Source: Micromonospora ferruginea
GTDB lineage: Bacteria; Actinomycetota; Actinomycetes; Mycobacteriales; Micromonosporaceae
NCBI RefSeq assembly: GCF_013694245.2
Contig: NZ_CP059322.2
Span: forward strand, 2,414,001 to 2,478,000
Reading direction: 5' to 3'
DNA: 64,000 nt
The stretch's first letter is position 1, and each line of letters starts with the position of its first letter. Below are positions 1 to 9,623 of this stretch, piece by piece. The translations under genes and the position numbers were made by a program. The notes below the pieces were generated by a model, which was not told the DNA's origin, did no database searches, and saw only the letters and a list, made by a program, of their open reading frames with translations.

Positions 1-3000
1 TGCCGCGCAGCACCGGCCACTTGCCGGGGCTGGCGGTGCCGTAGACCTCGGCGCCGAGGTGCCGGGCGATCTGCACCGCGGCCATGCCGACGCCGCCGGT
101 GGCGGCGTGCACCAGCACCGACTCCCCGGCGGTGAGCCGGCCCAGCTCGACCAGCCCGTACCAGGCGGTCAGGAAGACCACCGGCACGCCGGCGGCCTCC
201 GCGTACGACCAGCCGTCGGGGATGCGGGTGACCATGCGGTGGTCGGTGACCGCGACGGTGGCGAACGAGCCGGCGAAGATGCCCATCACCCGGTCGCCGG
301 GCTTCAGGTCGGTGACGCCGGGGCCGACCTCGCGGACCACGCCGGCGCCCTCGCTGCCGAGCACCTCCTGGCCGGGGACCATGCCGAGCGCCAGCACCAC
401 GTCCCGGAAGTTGAGGCCGGAGGCGCGCATCTCGACCGCGACGTGGCCGGCCGGCACCGCGCCGGCCTCGACCGGCACCGGCAGCAACGCCAGGTTCTCC
501 AGCGTGCCCTTCTCGGTGACGTCGAGCCGCCACGGCTGCCGGTCGCCGGGCGGCGTCAGCACGCCGGCGTCCCGGGCCCGGACCAGTCGGGGGGTCAGGG
601 CGGCGCCGTCGCGGAGCGCGAGTTGCGGTTCGCCGGACGCGAGCGCGGCGGGCACCGCGCCGGGCGTCGCGGCGGCGTCGTCCAGGTCGAGCAGCGTGAA
701 CCGGCCGGGGTGTTCGGACTGGGCGGAGCGGACCAGGCCCCACACCGCGGCGCGGGCCGGGTCGCGGGGGGCCTCGCCGGGCGCGGCGGCGACCGCGCCG
801 CGGGTGGTCAGCACCAGCCGGGCGTCGGCCAGGCGCGGTTCGGCCAGCCACTGCCGCACCAGCGCGAGCGTGTCGCGGGCGGCGGCGTGGGCGTCCGCGT
901 CCACCCGCTCCGGGTCCGGGTCGGGGCCGCCGCGCAGGTCGACCACGATCTCCGGTACGTCGTCGCCGTCCACGGCGGCGAGCAGCGCGGCCAGGTCGGG
1001 GTGGACGCTCACCCGGTGCCCGGCGGCGCTCAGCGCCCCGGCCAGCCCGGCCGGGTCGCGGCCGGACACACCGTCCCGGTCCTCGCCGGTCGGCCCGGCC
1101 TGGTTGCCGGCCGGGCCGGCGAGGCCGGCGTGGGCCGGATCGGCGTGGGCCGGATCGGCGTGGGCCGGGTGGCCGGTGAGCAGCGCCCAGCGGGCCGGGG
1201 TGGCGGCGTCGTCGGTGGCCGGCAGCGGCGTCCAGTCGAGGTGGAACACGGCGGTGCGGCGCAGCGCGGCGGCCGCGTCGTCCTGGCCGGCGGCGACCGG
1301 GCGGAAGGTCAGCGACTCGACCGTGGCGACCGGGCGACCGGCCGGGTCGGCGAGCGTGACGGCGACCGTGTCCGGGCCGAGCGAGCGGATCGTCACCCGC
1401 AGCCGGGTGGCGCCGTGGGCGTGCAGGGTGACCGCGCGGAACGTGAACGGCAGCCAGCCACTGCCGGCCTCGGCCGGCGTGCCGAGCAACGCGGTGGGGC
1501 CGGTGGCGTGCAGCGCCGCGTCGAACAGCGCCGGGTGCAGGCCGAACCGGGACGCGTCGGCGGCCTGCGCCTCGGGCAGCGCCACGTCGGCGTACACCTC
1601 GTCGCCGTGCCGCCAGACGCGGCGCAGGCAGCGGAACGCGGGGCCGTAGGTGAGGCCGGCCTCAGCGGTGCCGGCGTACCAGGCGTCCAGGTCGGCGTCG
1701 ACCTCGACGGCGCCGGCCGGCGGCCACTCCCCCGGTCCGGGCGCGGGTTCGGGGAGCTGCGGCAGCAGCAGGCCCTCGGCGTGCCGGGTCCACTCGGCGT
1801 CGCCGTCGTCGGCGGGCCGGGAGTGCAGCGTGACGGCCCGGTCGCCGGTGTCGCCGGGCGCGCCGACCCGGACCTGCACCTGGACCGCGCCGGTGGCGGG
1901 CAGCACGAGCGGGCTGATCAGGGTGAGGTCGCCGACCTGACCGGCGTCGACCTCGTCGCCGGCCCGGATCACCATGTCGGCGAGCGCGGTGCCGGGGACG
2001 ACCACGGTCCGGCCGACGACGTGGTCGGCGAGCCACGGGTGGGTACGCGTGGACAGCCGCCCGGTGAGCACCACGGTCCGGTCGTCGGCGACCGGCAGCG
2101 CGGCGCTGAGCAGCGGGTGCCCGGCGTCGTGGAGGCCGGCGGAGGCGACGTCGTGCGCGGGTCGGACGGTGGTGGTGAGCCAGTACCGCTTCCGGTCGAA
2201 CGCGTACGTCGGCAGGTCGACGGCGCTCGCGGGGGCGAGGACGCGGGTGAGGTCGACAGGTAGGCCGACGGTGTGGGCGGTGGCGAGGCTGGTCAACAGC
2301 CGGGTCGCGTCGTCGTCGCCGCGCCGCAGCGTCGACAGCGTGTGCCCGGTCGTGTCGGCGTCGTCGAGGATCGCCGTCACCGGCATGGTCAACACCGGAT
2401 GCGCGGACACCTCCACGAACGTGCGATGCCCGGCGGCGAGCGCGGTCCGCACCGCCTGCTCGAAGCGCACCGGCTGCCGCAGGTTCGTGTACCAGTAGCC
2501 GCCGTCCATGCTCTCGGGCTCGGCCCAGTCCCCGGTCACCGTGGACACCATCCGGACCTGACCCGGCTGCGGGGCCAGACCGGCCAGGTCGGTGAGCATC
2601 CGGTCCCGGATCTGCTCCACCGCCGGGTTGTGCGAGGCGTAGTTGAACGGCACCGGCTTGGCCCGCACCCCCTCGGCCTCCCACCGCACGCGCAGTTCGG
2701 CGAGGGTGTCCGGCGGCCCGGACACCACCACGTGGCCCGGACCGTTGAGCACCGCCACCACCGTGCCCGGCACACCCTCGATGCGCGCCTGCACCTCATC
2801 GACCGGCAGGTCCACCGCCAACATCCCGCCGGAACCCGCCAGAGTGGCCAGCGCCTGCGCCCGCCGGATCACCGCCCTCGCCGCGTCGTCGAGCGACAGC
2901 ACCCCGGCCACACACGCCGCGGCCATCTCCCCCTGCGAATGCCCGATCACCAGCGACGGCTCCACCCCGGCGGCCCGCCACACCTCGGCCAGGGACACCC

Positions 3001-6000
3001 CGACCGCGAACAGGACCGGCTGCAGGATCTCGACCCGGTCCAACCACGCGTCGTCGGCACCGGTCAACACCGACACCAGATCCACGTCCAGGAACGGCGC
3101 GAACGCCCGCTGACACTCCGCCAACCGCCCGTCGAACGGCGCACACCGACCCACCAGACCGGCCGCCATCCGCACCGACTGACCACCCTGACCCGGGAAC
3201 ACGAACACCGGCCCCGGGCCGTGCTCGACGGCCGACGCCGACACCACGTTGCCCGCCGGAGTCCCCGACACCAGCGCGTCCAGGCCGGCCAGCAGCTCGT
3301 CGCCGGTCACGCCGACCACGGCGGCGCGGTGCGCGAACGTCGAGCGGGTGGTCGCCAGGGACCAGGCCACCGCCGCCGGATCGGCCGGCCCGTCGGCGCG
3401 CAGGTGGGCGGCGAGCCGGGCGGCCTGCGCGGCGACGCCGGCCCGGGTACGGGCCGACACCGGCCAGAGCCGGACGTCGGCGTCCACCAGGCCCGGCGCG
3501 GCGGACACCGGCCCCGCGTCGGGCTCGTCGGCCTGCTCGATGACGACGTGGGCGTTGGTGCCGGAGATGCCGAACGACGACACCGCCGCCCGACGCGGAC
3601 GGTCCACCGCCGGCCAGGGCCGCGCCTCGGTGACCAGCTCCACCGCGCCGGCCGACCAGTCGACCTGGTCGCTGGGCGCGTCCACGTGCAGCGTCGGCGG
3701 CACGACGCCGTGGCGCATCGCGAGGATCATCTTGATGACGCCGGCGACGCCGGCGGCGGCCTGCGTGTGTCCGAGATTCGACTTGATCGACCCGAGCAGC
3801 AGCGGTTCCGCCCGCTCCTGCCCGTACGTGGCCAGCACCGCCTGCGCCTCGATCGGATCGCCCAGCGTGGTGCCGGTCCCGTGCGCCTCCACCACGTCCA
3901 CGTCCGACGTGGACAGCCCAGCATCCGCCAGCGCGGCCCGGATGACCCGCTGCTGCGACGGACCGTTCGGCGCGGTCAGCCCGTTCGACGCGCCGTCCTG
4001 GTTGATCGCGCTGCCGCGCACCACGGCGAGCACCGGGTGAGAGTTGCGGCGGGCGTCGGAGAGCCGCTCCAGCATCAGCACGCCGACGCCCTCGCCCCAG
4101 CCGGTTCCGTCGGCGCCGGCCGCGAACGCCTTGACCCGACCGTCGGCGGCCAGCCCGCGCTGGCGGGAGAACTCCACGAACAGCCCGGGCGTCGCCATCA
4201 CGGTCACGCCGCCGGTCAACGCCACATCGCACTCGCCGCGCCGCAACGCCTGCACGGCCAGGTGGAACGCGACGAGCGAGGACGAGCAGCCGGTGTCCAC
4301 GGACACCGCCGGTCCTTCCAGGCCCAGCGCGTACGACACCCGGCCGGACACCACGCTCGCCGCGTTGTCGGTGCCGCCGAAGCTCTCGTCCGGGGCGAGC
4401 AGCACCAACGCGCGGTAGTCCTGCCCGTTGGTGCCGGCGAACACGCCGGTCCGGGAGCCGCGCAGCGACTCCGGCAGCACGCCGGCCCGCTCGATCGCCT
4501 CCCAGGACGCCTCCAGCAGCAGCCGCTGCTGCGGGTCCATGGCCGCCGCCTCGCGGGGCGAGATACCGAAGAACACCGGGTCGAAGTGACCGGCGTCGTG
4601 CACGAACGCGCCCTGGTCGGTGTAGGTGGTGCCGGCCGACGCCGCGTCCGGGTCGACGAGCGTGTCCGCGTCCCAGCCCCGGTCGGCGGGGAAGTCACCG
4701 ACGGTGTCCACGCCGTCGGCGACGATCCGCCACAACGCCTCCGGGTCGCCGACGCCGCCGGGGAAACGGCAGGCCATCGACACCACGGCCACCGGTTCCT
4801 CATCGGACGCGACGGTGGCGACCGTGGTGCCGGCCGGCGTCTGTTCGGCGCCGAGCAACGTGTCGCGCAGCAGCCGGGCCAGCGCCACCGGCGTGGGATG
4901 GTCGAAGACCAGCGTGGTGGGCAGCGGCCGGCCGGTGGCGGTGACCAGCCGGTTGCGCAGCTCCACCGCGGTCAGCGAGTCGAAGCCGAGGTCCCGGAAC
5001 GCGGTGGTGGCCGGGATCGCGGCGGCGTCGGCGTGGCCGAGCACGTCGGCGGCGAGTTCCCGAACCAGGTCGGCGAGCGTCTCCTCGCGGCGGGCCGGGT
5101 CCAGGCCGGCGAGCCGGGCGCGCAGCGTCGCCGCCGGCCCGCCGTCGGCGTCGTCGTCGGCCGGTGCGCCGCCGTCGAGCGCGGCCCTCGCCTCCGGTAC
5201 GCCCTCCAGCAGCGGCCGGCGCCGGGCGGAGGCGTACGCGGGGGCGAACCGGGACCAGTCCACGTCGGCGACCGTGAGCGTCACGTCGTCGTGGTCGAGG
5301 GCCTGCCGCAGCGCGCTCATCGCGACGTCGGCGTCCATCGGCGGCACGCCCCGGCGGCGCAGCGCCCGGTCCGAGTCGGCGACGTGCATGCCGCCCTCGC
5401 CCCACGAGCCCCAGGCGATGGCGGTGCCGGCCAGCCCGTCGGCGCGTCGGCGCTGCGCCAGCGTGTCCAGGTAGGCGTTGCCGGCCGCGTACCCGGCCTG
5501 CCCGGCGCTGCCCCAGGTGGCGGCGATGGACGAGTAGACGACGAACGCGTCCAGCTCGTCGCCGGCGAGCAGGTCGTGCAGGTGGGCCGCGCCGGCCACC
5601 TTGCCGGCGGTCACCTCGGCCAGTTCGGCGGCGGTGACGTCGGCCAGCGGGGTGGTCTGCGGCAGGCCGGCGGTGTGCAGGACGACGCGGATCGGCGGGC
5701 CGTCCGCGCGGAGCCGGTCGAGCAGCGCGGCGACGGCGGCCCGGTCGGCGAGGTCGCAGGCGGCGACCGTGACGCGGGCGCCCCGCTCGCGCAGCTCGGC
5801 GGCCAGCTCGGTGGCGCCGGGCGCCTCCGGGCCGCGCCGGCTGACCAGCGCCACGTGCGCGGCGCCGGCGCCGGCGAGCCAGCGGGCGGCGCGCGCGCCG
5901 AGCCCGCCGGTGCCGCCGGTGACCAGCACCGTTCCGGTGGGCGTGAAGCGGCGTACCGGGGGGCGGTCGCCGATCGGCGCGCGGACCAGGCGGCGGAGCA

Positions 6001-9000
6001 GGACGCCGGGGCCGCGCACGGCGAGCTGGTCCTCGCCGGCCGGCGCGGCGAGCAGCGCGGCGAGCCGGCCGGCGGCCCGCGCGTCGGGCTCGGCAGGCAG
6101 GTCCACGAGGCCGCCCCAGCGGTGCGGGGCCTCCACGCCGACCACCCGGCCGAGTCCCCAGACCGCGCCCTGGGCCGGGTCGGTCCCCCGGTCGTACGCG
6201 GCGGCGGCCACCGCGTTGCGGGTCACCAGCCACAACGGAGCGTCCAGTTCGGCGTCGCCGAGCGCCTGGGTGAGCGCGAGCGTGGCGGCCAGGCCGGGCA
6301 GGAGCGGGTCCGCGTCGGCCGGGGTCGCCCAGGACAGCAGCGACACCACCCCGCCGACGTCGACGCGGCCGTCGGCGTCGGTGGCGTCGGCATCCGAGGG
6401 GTCGGCATCCGTGGCGTCGGTGAGCGCGGCGGCGAGCGCGGTCCGGTCGGCGTCGGACGCCACGGCCAGCGGGCGCACGTCGGCGCCGGCGGCGGTGAGC
6501 GCGGCGCGGACGGCGGCCACCGCCGGGTCGTCGTCGAGGCCGGTCGGCACCGCCAGCAGCCAGGTGCCGGACAGCGCGGCGGTGGCCGGTTCGGGCGCGG
6601 CCTGCCACTCGATCCGGTAGCGCCAGCCGTCGAGCTGGTCGTGCTGCTGCTGCCGGCGTCGCCAGCCGGCGAGCACGGGCAGCAGCGTGCGCAGCGACTC
6701 GGCCGCCTCGGCGTCGTCGACGGCCAGGGTGTCGCGCAGCGCGTCCAGGTCGGCGCGGTCGACGGCGTCCCAGAACCGGTGGTCGAGCAGGGCGGCGGCG
6801 GGGGCCGGGGCGGCCGGCTCACCGGCCGGCACCCAGTGGTGCTGCCGCTGGAACGGGTAGGTGGGCAGGTCGACCAGGCGACCGGGCCGGTCGGCGAACG
6901 CGGGCCGCCAGTCCACCGCCGTGCCGGCGACGTGCAGCGCCGCGACGGACCGGTGGAACCGGTCCAGGCCGCCCTCGTCCCGGCGCAGCGTGCCGGTGAC
7001 GGTGGCGGCACCCGGGCCGGCGGCGGCCTCGGCGCTGTCCTGCACCGCCATGGTGAGCACCGGGTGCGCGCTCACCTCGACGAACGTGCGGTAGCCGGCG
7101 TCGACGAGGCTGCGGACCGCGTCGTCGAAGCCGACCGTCTGCCGCAGGTTGCGGTACCAGTAGTAGGCGTCGAGGTCGGCGGTGTCGAGCCAGTCGCCGG
7201 TGACGGTGGAGCGGAACCGGACCGTGCCGCTGCGCGGCGTCACGTCGGCGAGCCGGGCCAGGAGCTGCGCCCGCAGCGGTTCCACGTGCGCGGAGTGCGA
7301 GGCGTAGTCCACCGGCACCCGGCGGACCCGGACGTCCCGGGACTCGTAGTGGGCGACCAGCTCGTCCAGCGCGGCGACGTCGCCGGAGACCACCACCGCG
7401 GTCGGGCCGTTGACCGCCGCGAGGGAGGTCCGCCCGGCCCAGCGGGTGATCGTCTCGGTCGCCTCGTCGGCGGTGGTCGCCACGGACACCATGCCGCCGT
7501 CGCCGGCCAGCTCCGCGATGACCCGGCTGCGCAGCGCCACCACGGCGGCGGCGTCGTCCAGGGTCAGGCCACCGGCGACGTACGCGGCGGCGATCTCGCC
7601 CTGCGAGTGGCCGACCACCGCGGACGGCTGCACGCCGTAGGACTGCCACAGCGCGGCGAGGGACACCCCGACCGCGAACAGCGCCGGCTGCACCACGTCC
7701 ACCCGGTCCAGCGACGGCGCGTCCGGCGCGCCGCGCAGCACGTCGAGCAGCGACCAGTCGACGTACGGGCGCAGCGCCTCCGCGCAGGCGGTCAGCTTCG
7801 CCGCGAACACCGGCGCGGTGTCGAGCAGCCCGGCGGCCATGCCGACCCACTGCGAGCCCTGGCCGGGGAAGACGAACGCGACCTCGCCGGGCTGGCCGGC
7901 GGCGCCGGTGACCAGCGGCGGGGCGGACCGGTCGTCGGCGAGCGCGTCCAGCGCGGCGGTCAGCTCGTCCCGGTCGGCGGCGAGCACCACGGCGCGGTGC
8001 TCCAGCGGCGAGCGGGACACCACCGACGTCCAGGCCACGTCGGCGGGCGCGAGGTCCGGGTCGGCGGCCAGCCGCCGGGCCCAGCGTTCGGCCTGCCGGC
8101 GCAGCGCGGTACGGGTGCGGCCGGCGAGCAGCACCGGCCCGGTCCGGTCCGCCGGCGTGGCCGGCGGCGTCTCCTCGACCGGCTGTTCCAGCACGATGTG
8201 GGTGTTGGTGCCGCTCATGCCGAACGAGGAGACGGCGGCCCGGCGGGGCCGGTCCACCGCCGGCCACGGCGTCGTCTCGGTGACCAGCCGGACCGCGCCG
8301 GCGGTCCAGTCGACGTGCGGGGTGGGCCGGTCGACGTGCAGCGTGGCCGGTACGGTCCCGTGCCGCATGGCGTAGATCATCTTGATGATCCCGGCGATGC
8401 CGGCGGCGGCCTGCGCGTGCCCGAGGTTCGACTTCACCGAGCCGAGCAGCAGCGGCCGGTCCGCGGGCCGGTCCTGCCCGTACGTGGCCAGCAGCGCCTG
8501 CGCCTCGATCGGGTCGCCGAGCGTGGTGCCGGTGCCGTGCGCCTCCACCACGTCGACCAGGTCGGGGGTGAGCTTCGCGCCGGCCAGCGCGGCGCGGATG
8601 ACCCGCTGCTGGGACGGGCCGTTCGGGGCGGTCAGCCCGTTCGACGCGCCGTCCTGGTTGACCGCCGAGCTGCGGATCACGGCCAGCACCGGGTGGCCGT
8701 TGCGGCGGGCGTCGCTGAGCCGTTCCAGCAGCAGCACGCCGACGCCCTCGGACCAGCCGGTGCCGTCGGCGGCCTCGGCGAACGACTTGCACCGCCCGTC
8801 GGCGGCCAGCCCGCGCTGCCGGGAGAACTCGACGAACGGGCCGGGCGTGGCCATCACGGTGGCGCCGCCGGCCACCGCCAGCCCGCACTCGCGTTCCCGC
8901 AGCGACTGGCAGGCGAGGTGCACCGCGACCGAGGAGGACGAGCAGGCGGTGTCCACGGTGATCGCCGGGCCCTCCAGCCCGAACGTGTAGGCGAGCCGGC

Positions 9001-9589
9001 CGGAGACCACACTGGCGGCGGTGCCGGTGAGCACGTACCCCTCGGCGTTCGGGGCGCGGTGCAGCACCGCGGCGTAGTCCTGGCCGGACGTGCCGACGAA
9101 CACGCCGGTGCGGCTGCCGCGCAGCGACAGCGGGGCCAGGCCGGCGCGCTCGAACAGCTCCCAGGTGACCTCCAGCAGCAGCCGCTGCTGCGGGTCCATG
9201 GCGACCGCCTCGCGGGGCGAGACGCCGAACAGCGCGGCGTCGAACTGCCCGGCGTCGGCCAGGAACCCGCCGGCCGCGGTGTACGACGTGCCGGCGTTCT
9301 CCGGGTCGGGGTGGTGCAGCAGGTCGAGGTCCCAGCCCCGGTCGGCGGGGAAGTCGCCGATGGCGTCGCCGCCGTCCGCGACGAACCGCCACAGCTCCTC
9401 GGGTGAGCTGATCCCGCCGGGGTAGCGGCAGCTCATCGCCACCACCGCCACCGGCTCGGACTCCTCGGCGGTGACCTCGCGCAGCCGCTGGCGGGTCTGG
9501 TGCAGCTCGGTGACGACCCGGGTCAGGTAGTCCCGCAGCCGTGCCTCGTCCCCGGCCGCTCCGGTGGTGCCCACTGCCGTGTCCGCCAT
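1..9589 (-). CDS. PKS gene D: type I polyketide synthase, two modules visible, 3' end outside window
   Basis: The first 3,196 residues are visible. The start is the ATG at 9587-9589, with GGGAG eleven and CGGAA six bases upstream. The protein opens with a short Gly/Ala-rich leader and then the docking helix LRDYLTRVVTELHQ, matching the starts of B and C. I read the frame at every catalytic motif down to the left edge and it does not shift. Order by residue: KS Cys 216; AT Ser 662, YASH 765; KR Tyr 1367; ACP Ser 1538; KS Cys 1768; AT Ser 2218, YASH 2320; DH His 2523; ER from about 3020, with its nucleotide-binding motif at the edge. The KR catalytic part, the ACP and any later modules or thioesterase lie outside. 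Confidence 0.95.
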   Translation of the reverse strand, partial: MADTAVGTTGAAGDEARLRDYLTRVVTELHQTRQRLREVTAEESEPVAVVAMSCRYPGGISSPEELWRFVADGGDAIGDFPADRGWDLDLLHHPDPENAGTSYTAAGGFLADAGQFDAALFGVSPREAVAMDPQQRLLLEVTWELFERAGLAPLSLRGSRTGVFVGTSGQDYAAVLHRAPNAEGYVLTGTAASVVSGRLAYTFGLEGPAITVDTACSSSSVAVHLACQSLRERECGLAVAGGATVMATPGPFVEFSRQRGLAADGRCKSFAEAADGTGWSEGVGVLLLERLSDARRNGHPVLAVIRSSAVNQDGASNGLTAPNGPSQQRVIRAALAGAKLTPDLVDVVEAHGTGTTLGDPIEAQALLATYGQDRPADRPLLLGSVKSNLGHAQAAAGIAGIIKMIYAMRHGTVPATLHVDRPTPHVDWTAGAVRLVTETTPWPAVDRPRRAAVSSFGMSGTNTHIVLEQPVEETPPATPADRTGPVLLAGRTRTALRRQAERWARRLAADPDLAPADVAWTSVVSRSPLEHRAVVLAADRDELTAALDALADDRSAPPLVTGAAGQPGEVAFVFPGQGSQWVGMAAGLLDTAPVFAAKLTACAEALRPYVDWSLLDVLRGAPDAPSLDRVDVVQPALFAVGVSLAALWQSYGVQPSAVVGHSQGEIAAAYVAGGLTLDDAAAVVALRSRVIAELAGDGGMVSVATTADEATETITRWAGRTSLAAVNGPTAVVVSGDVAALDELVAHYESRDVRVRRVPVDYASHSAHVEPLRAQLLARLADVTPRSGTVRFRSTVTGDWLDTADLDAYYWYRNLRQTVGFDDAVRSLVDAGYRTFVEVSAHPVLTMAVQDSAEAAAGPGAATVTGTLRRDEGGLDRFHRSVAALHVAGTAVDWRPAFADRPGRLVDLPTYPFQRQHHWVPAGEPAAPAPAAALLDHRFWDAVDRADLDALRDTLAVDDAEAAESLRTLLPVLAGWRRRQQQHDQLDGWRYRIEWQAAPEPATAALSGTWLLAVPTGLDDDPAVAAVRAALTAAGADVRPLAVASDADRTALAAALTDATDADPSDADATDADGRVDVGGVVSLLSWATPADADPLLPGLAATLALTQALGDAELDAPLWLVTRNAVAAAAYDRGTDPAQGAVWGLGRVVGVEAPHRWGGLVDLPAEPDARAAGRLAALLAAPAGEDQLAVRGPGVLLRRLVRAPIGDRPPVRRFTPTGTVLVTGGTGGLGARAARWLAGAGAAHVALVSRRGPEAPGATELAAELRERGARVTVAACDLADRAAVAALLDRLRADGPPIRVVLHTAGLPQTTPLADVTAAELAEVTAGKVAGAAHLHDLLAGDELDAFVVYSSIAATWGSAGQAGYAAGNAYLDTLAQRRRADGLAGTAIAWGSWGEGGMHVADSDRALRRRGVPPMDADVAMSALRQALDHDDVTLTVADVDWSRFAPAYASARRRPLLEGVPEARAALDGGAPADDDADGGPAATLRARLAGLDPARREETLADLVRELAADVLGHADAAAIPATTAFRDLGFDSLTAVELRNRLVTATGRPLPTTLVFDHPTPVALARLLRDTLLGAEQTPAGTTVATVASDEEPVAVVSMACRFPGGVGDPEALWRIVADGVDTVGDFPADRGWDADTLVDPDAASAGTTYTDQGAFVHDAGHFDPVFFGISPREAAAMDPQQRLLLEASWEAIERAGVLPESLRGSRTGVFAGTNGQDYRALVLLAPDESFGGTDNAASVVSGRVSYALGLEGPAVSVDTGCSSSLVAFHLAVQALRRGECDVALTGGVTVMATPGLFVEFSRQRGLAADGRVKAFAAGADGTGWGEGVGVLMLERLSDARRNSHPVLAVVRGSAINQDGASNGLTAPNGPSQQRVIRAALADAGLSTSDVDVVEAHGTGTTLGDPIEAQAVLATYGQERAEPLLLGSIKSNLGHTQAAAGVAGVIKMILAMRHGVVPPTLHVDAPSDQVDWSAGAVELVTEARPWPAVDRPRRAAVSSFGISGTNAHVVIEQADEPDAGPVSAAPGLVDADVRLWPVSARTRAGVAAQAARLAAHLRADGPADPAAVAWSLATTRSTFAHRAAVVGVTGDELLAGLDALVSGTPAGNVVSASAVEHGPGPVFVFPGQGGQSVRMAAGLVGRCAPFDGRLAECQRAFAPFLDVDLVSVLTGADDAWLDRVEILQPVLFAVGVSLAEVWRAAGVEPSLVIGHSQGEMAAACVAGVLSLDDAARAVIRRAQALATLAGSGGMLAVDLPVDEVQARIEGVPGTVVAVLNGPGHVVVSGPPDTLAELRVRWEAEGVRAKPVPFNYASHNPAVEQIRDRMLTDLAGLAPQPGQVRMVSTVTGDWAEPESMDGGYWYTNLRQPVRFEQAVRTALAAGHRTFVEVSAHPVLTMPVTAILDDADTTGHTLSTLRRGDDDATRLLTSLATAHTVGLPVDLTRVLAPASAVDLPTYAFDRKRYWLTTTVRPAHDVASAGLHDAGHPLLSAALPVADDRTVVLTGRLSTRTHPWLADHVVGRTVVVPGTALADMVIRAGDEVDAGQVGDLTLISPLVLPATGAVQVQVRVGAPGDTGDRAVTLHSRPADDGDAEWTRHAEGLLLPQLPEPAPGPGEWPPAGAVEVDADLDAWYAGTAEAGLTYGPAFRCLRRVWRHGDEVYADVALPEAQAADASRFGLHPALFDAALHATGPTALLGTPAEAGSGWLPFTFRAVTLHAHGATRLRVTIRSLGPDTVAVTLADPAGRPVATVESLTFRPVAAGQDDAAAALRRTAVFHLDWTPLPATDDAATPARWALLTGHPAHADPAHADPAHAGLAGPAGNQAGPTGEDRDGVSGRDPAGLAGALSAAGHRVSVHPDLAALLAAVDGDDVPEIVVDLRGGPDPDPERVDADAHAAARDTLALVRQWLAEPRLADARLVLTTRGAVAAAPGEAPRDPARAAVWGLVRSAQSEHPGRFTLLDLDDAAATPGAVPAALASGEPQLALRDGAALTPRLVRARDAGVLTPPGDRQPWRLDVTEKGTLENLALLPVPVEAGAVPAGHVAVEMRASGLNFRDVVLALGMVPGQEVLGSEGAGVVREVGPGVTDLKPGDRVMGIFAGSFATVAVTDHRMVTRIPDGWSYAEAAGVPVVFLTAWYGLVELGRLTAGESVLVHAATGGVGMAAVQIARHLGAEVYGTASPGKWPVLRG
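1126..1170. repeat. 15-bp tandem repeat in module D2
   Basis: Three units of CGGCGTGGGCCGGAT (the last with one change) encode a repeated Ala-His-Ala-Asp-Pro motif in the KR structural part, upstream of the ER. In frame, in a surface-type linker. Confidence 0.85.
3058..3230. repeat. 173-bp exact repeat, copy in the AT of module D2
   Basis: Identical to 28093-28265 in module B2. It covers the FPGQGGQS motif and the following helix of a methylmalonyl AT; flanking AT sequence is also very similar. Confidence 0.85.
4806..9589 (-). other. Module D1: docking-KS-AT(methylmalonyl)-KR(A1 type)-ACP
   Basis: KS about 8190-9460 with Cys in DTACSSSS (8942-8944). AT about 6850-7890 with FPGQGSQW, GHSQGE (Ser 7604-7606) and YASH (7295-7297): methylmalonyl-CoA. 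KR (about 5220-6770) has GGTGGLG, AGK, Trp 5513-5515 and Tyr 5489-5491 with Gln three residues earlier and no LDD: A1 type, apparently active. ACP Ser 4976-4978. The KR structural part contains a Thr/Asp/Ala repeat (6371-6420). Expected outcome: methyl branch with L-hydroxyl. Confidence 0.91.
6371..6420. repeat. Short direct repeats in the KR structural part of module D1
   Basis: GTGGCGTCGG occurs at 6381-6390 and 6411-6420, and GTCGGCATCC at 6386-6395 and 6401-6410. Together they encode a Thr/Asp/Ala-rich stretch that looks like slippage-generated linker. Confidence 0.65.
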
Positions 9590-9623
9590 GGTCGATTCCG
9601 CTCCCTGGTGTGCCACGCGTGCC
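9590..9623 (-). promoter_or_regulatory. C-D junction with the ribosome binding site of gene D
   Basis: 34 bp separate C and D. GGGAG (9601-9605) lies eleven bases and CGGAA (9596-9600) six bases before the ATG at 9589. No terminator-like dyad is seen, so D should be read from the same message as C. Confidence 0.65.

Larger units (their letters stand above)
1..4805 (-). other. Module D2 (partial): KS-AT(methylmalonyl)-DH(variant)-ER, KR and ACP outside
   Basis: KS about 3535-4805; its Cys (4286-4288) lies in DTGCSSS rather than DTACSSS. AT about 2210-3215 has FPGQGGQS, GHSQGE (Ser 2936-2938) and YASH (2630-2632): methylmalonyl-CoA. DH about 1290-2150 has HVVGRTVVVP, with His 2021-2023 and Arg (2009-2011) at the usual Gly position; DAALH near 1530 is intact. 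After the KR structural part (about 560-1280) an ER begins near 520 with LNFRDVVLALGMVPG (about 375-423) and a GGVG nucleotide motif near 85-105. It is the only ER seen and implies full reduction of this unit if the KR beyond the edge works. Confidence 0.9.

Noticed and set aside
6819..9392. Minus-strand open frame of 857 codons within gene D
   Set aside because: It lies in a shifted frame relative to the PKS motifs and reads as an Arg-rich shadow; the real frame runs from 9589 through the left edge.
2273..9406. Plus-strand open frame of over 2,300 codons opposite gene D
   Set aside because: Its translation is Arg/Gly/Ala-rich with no domain; it mirrors the G+C-rich third positions of the PKS gene on the other strand. 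Gene D in the minus frame has every PKS catalytic motif.
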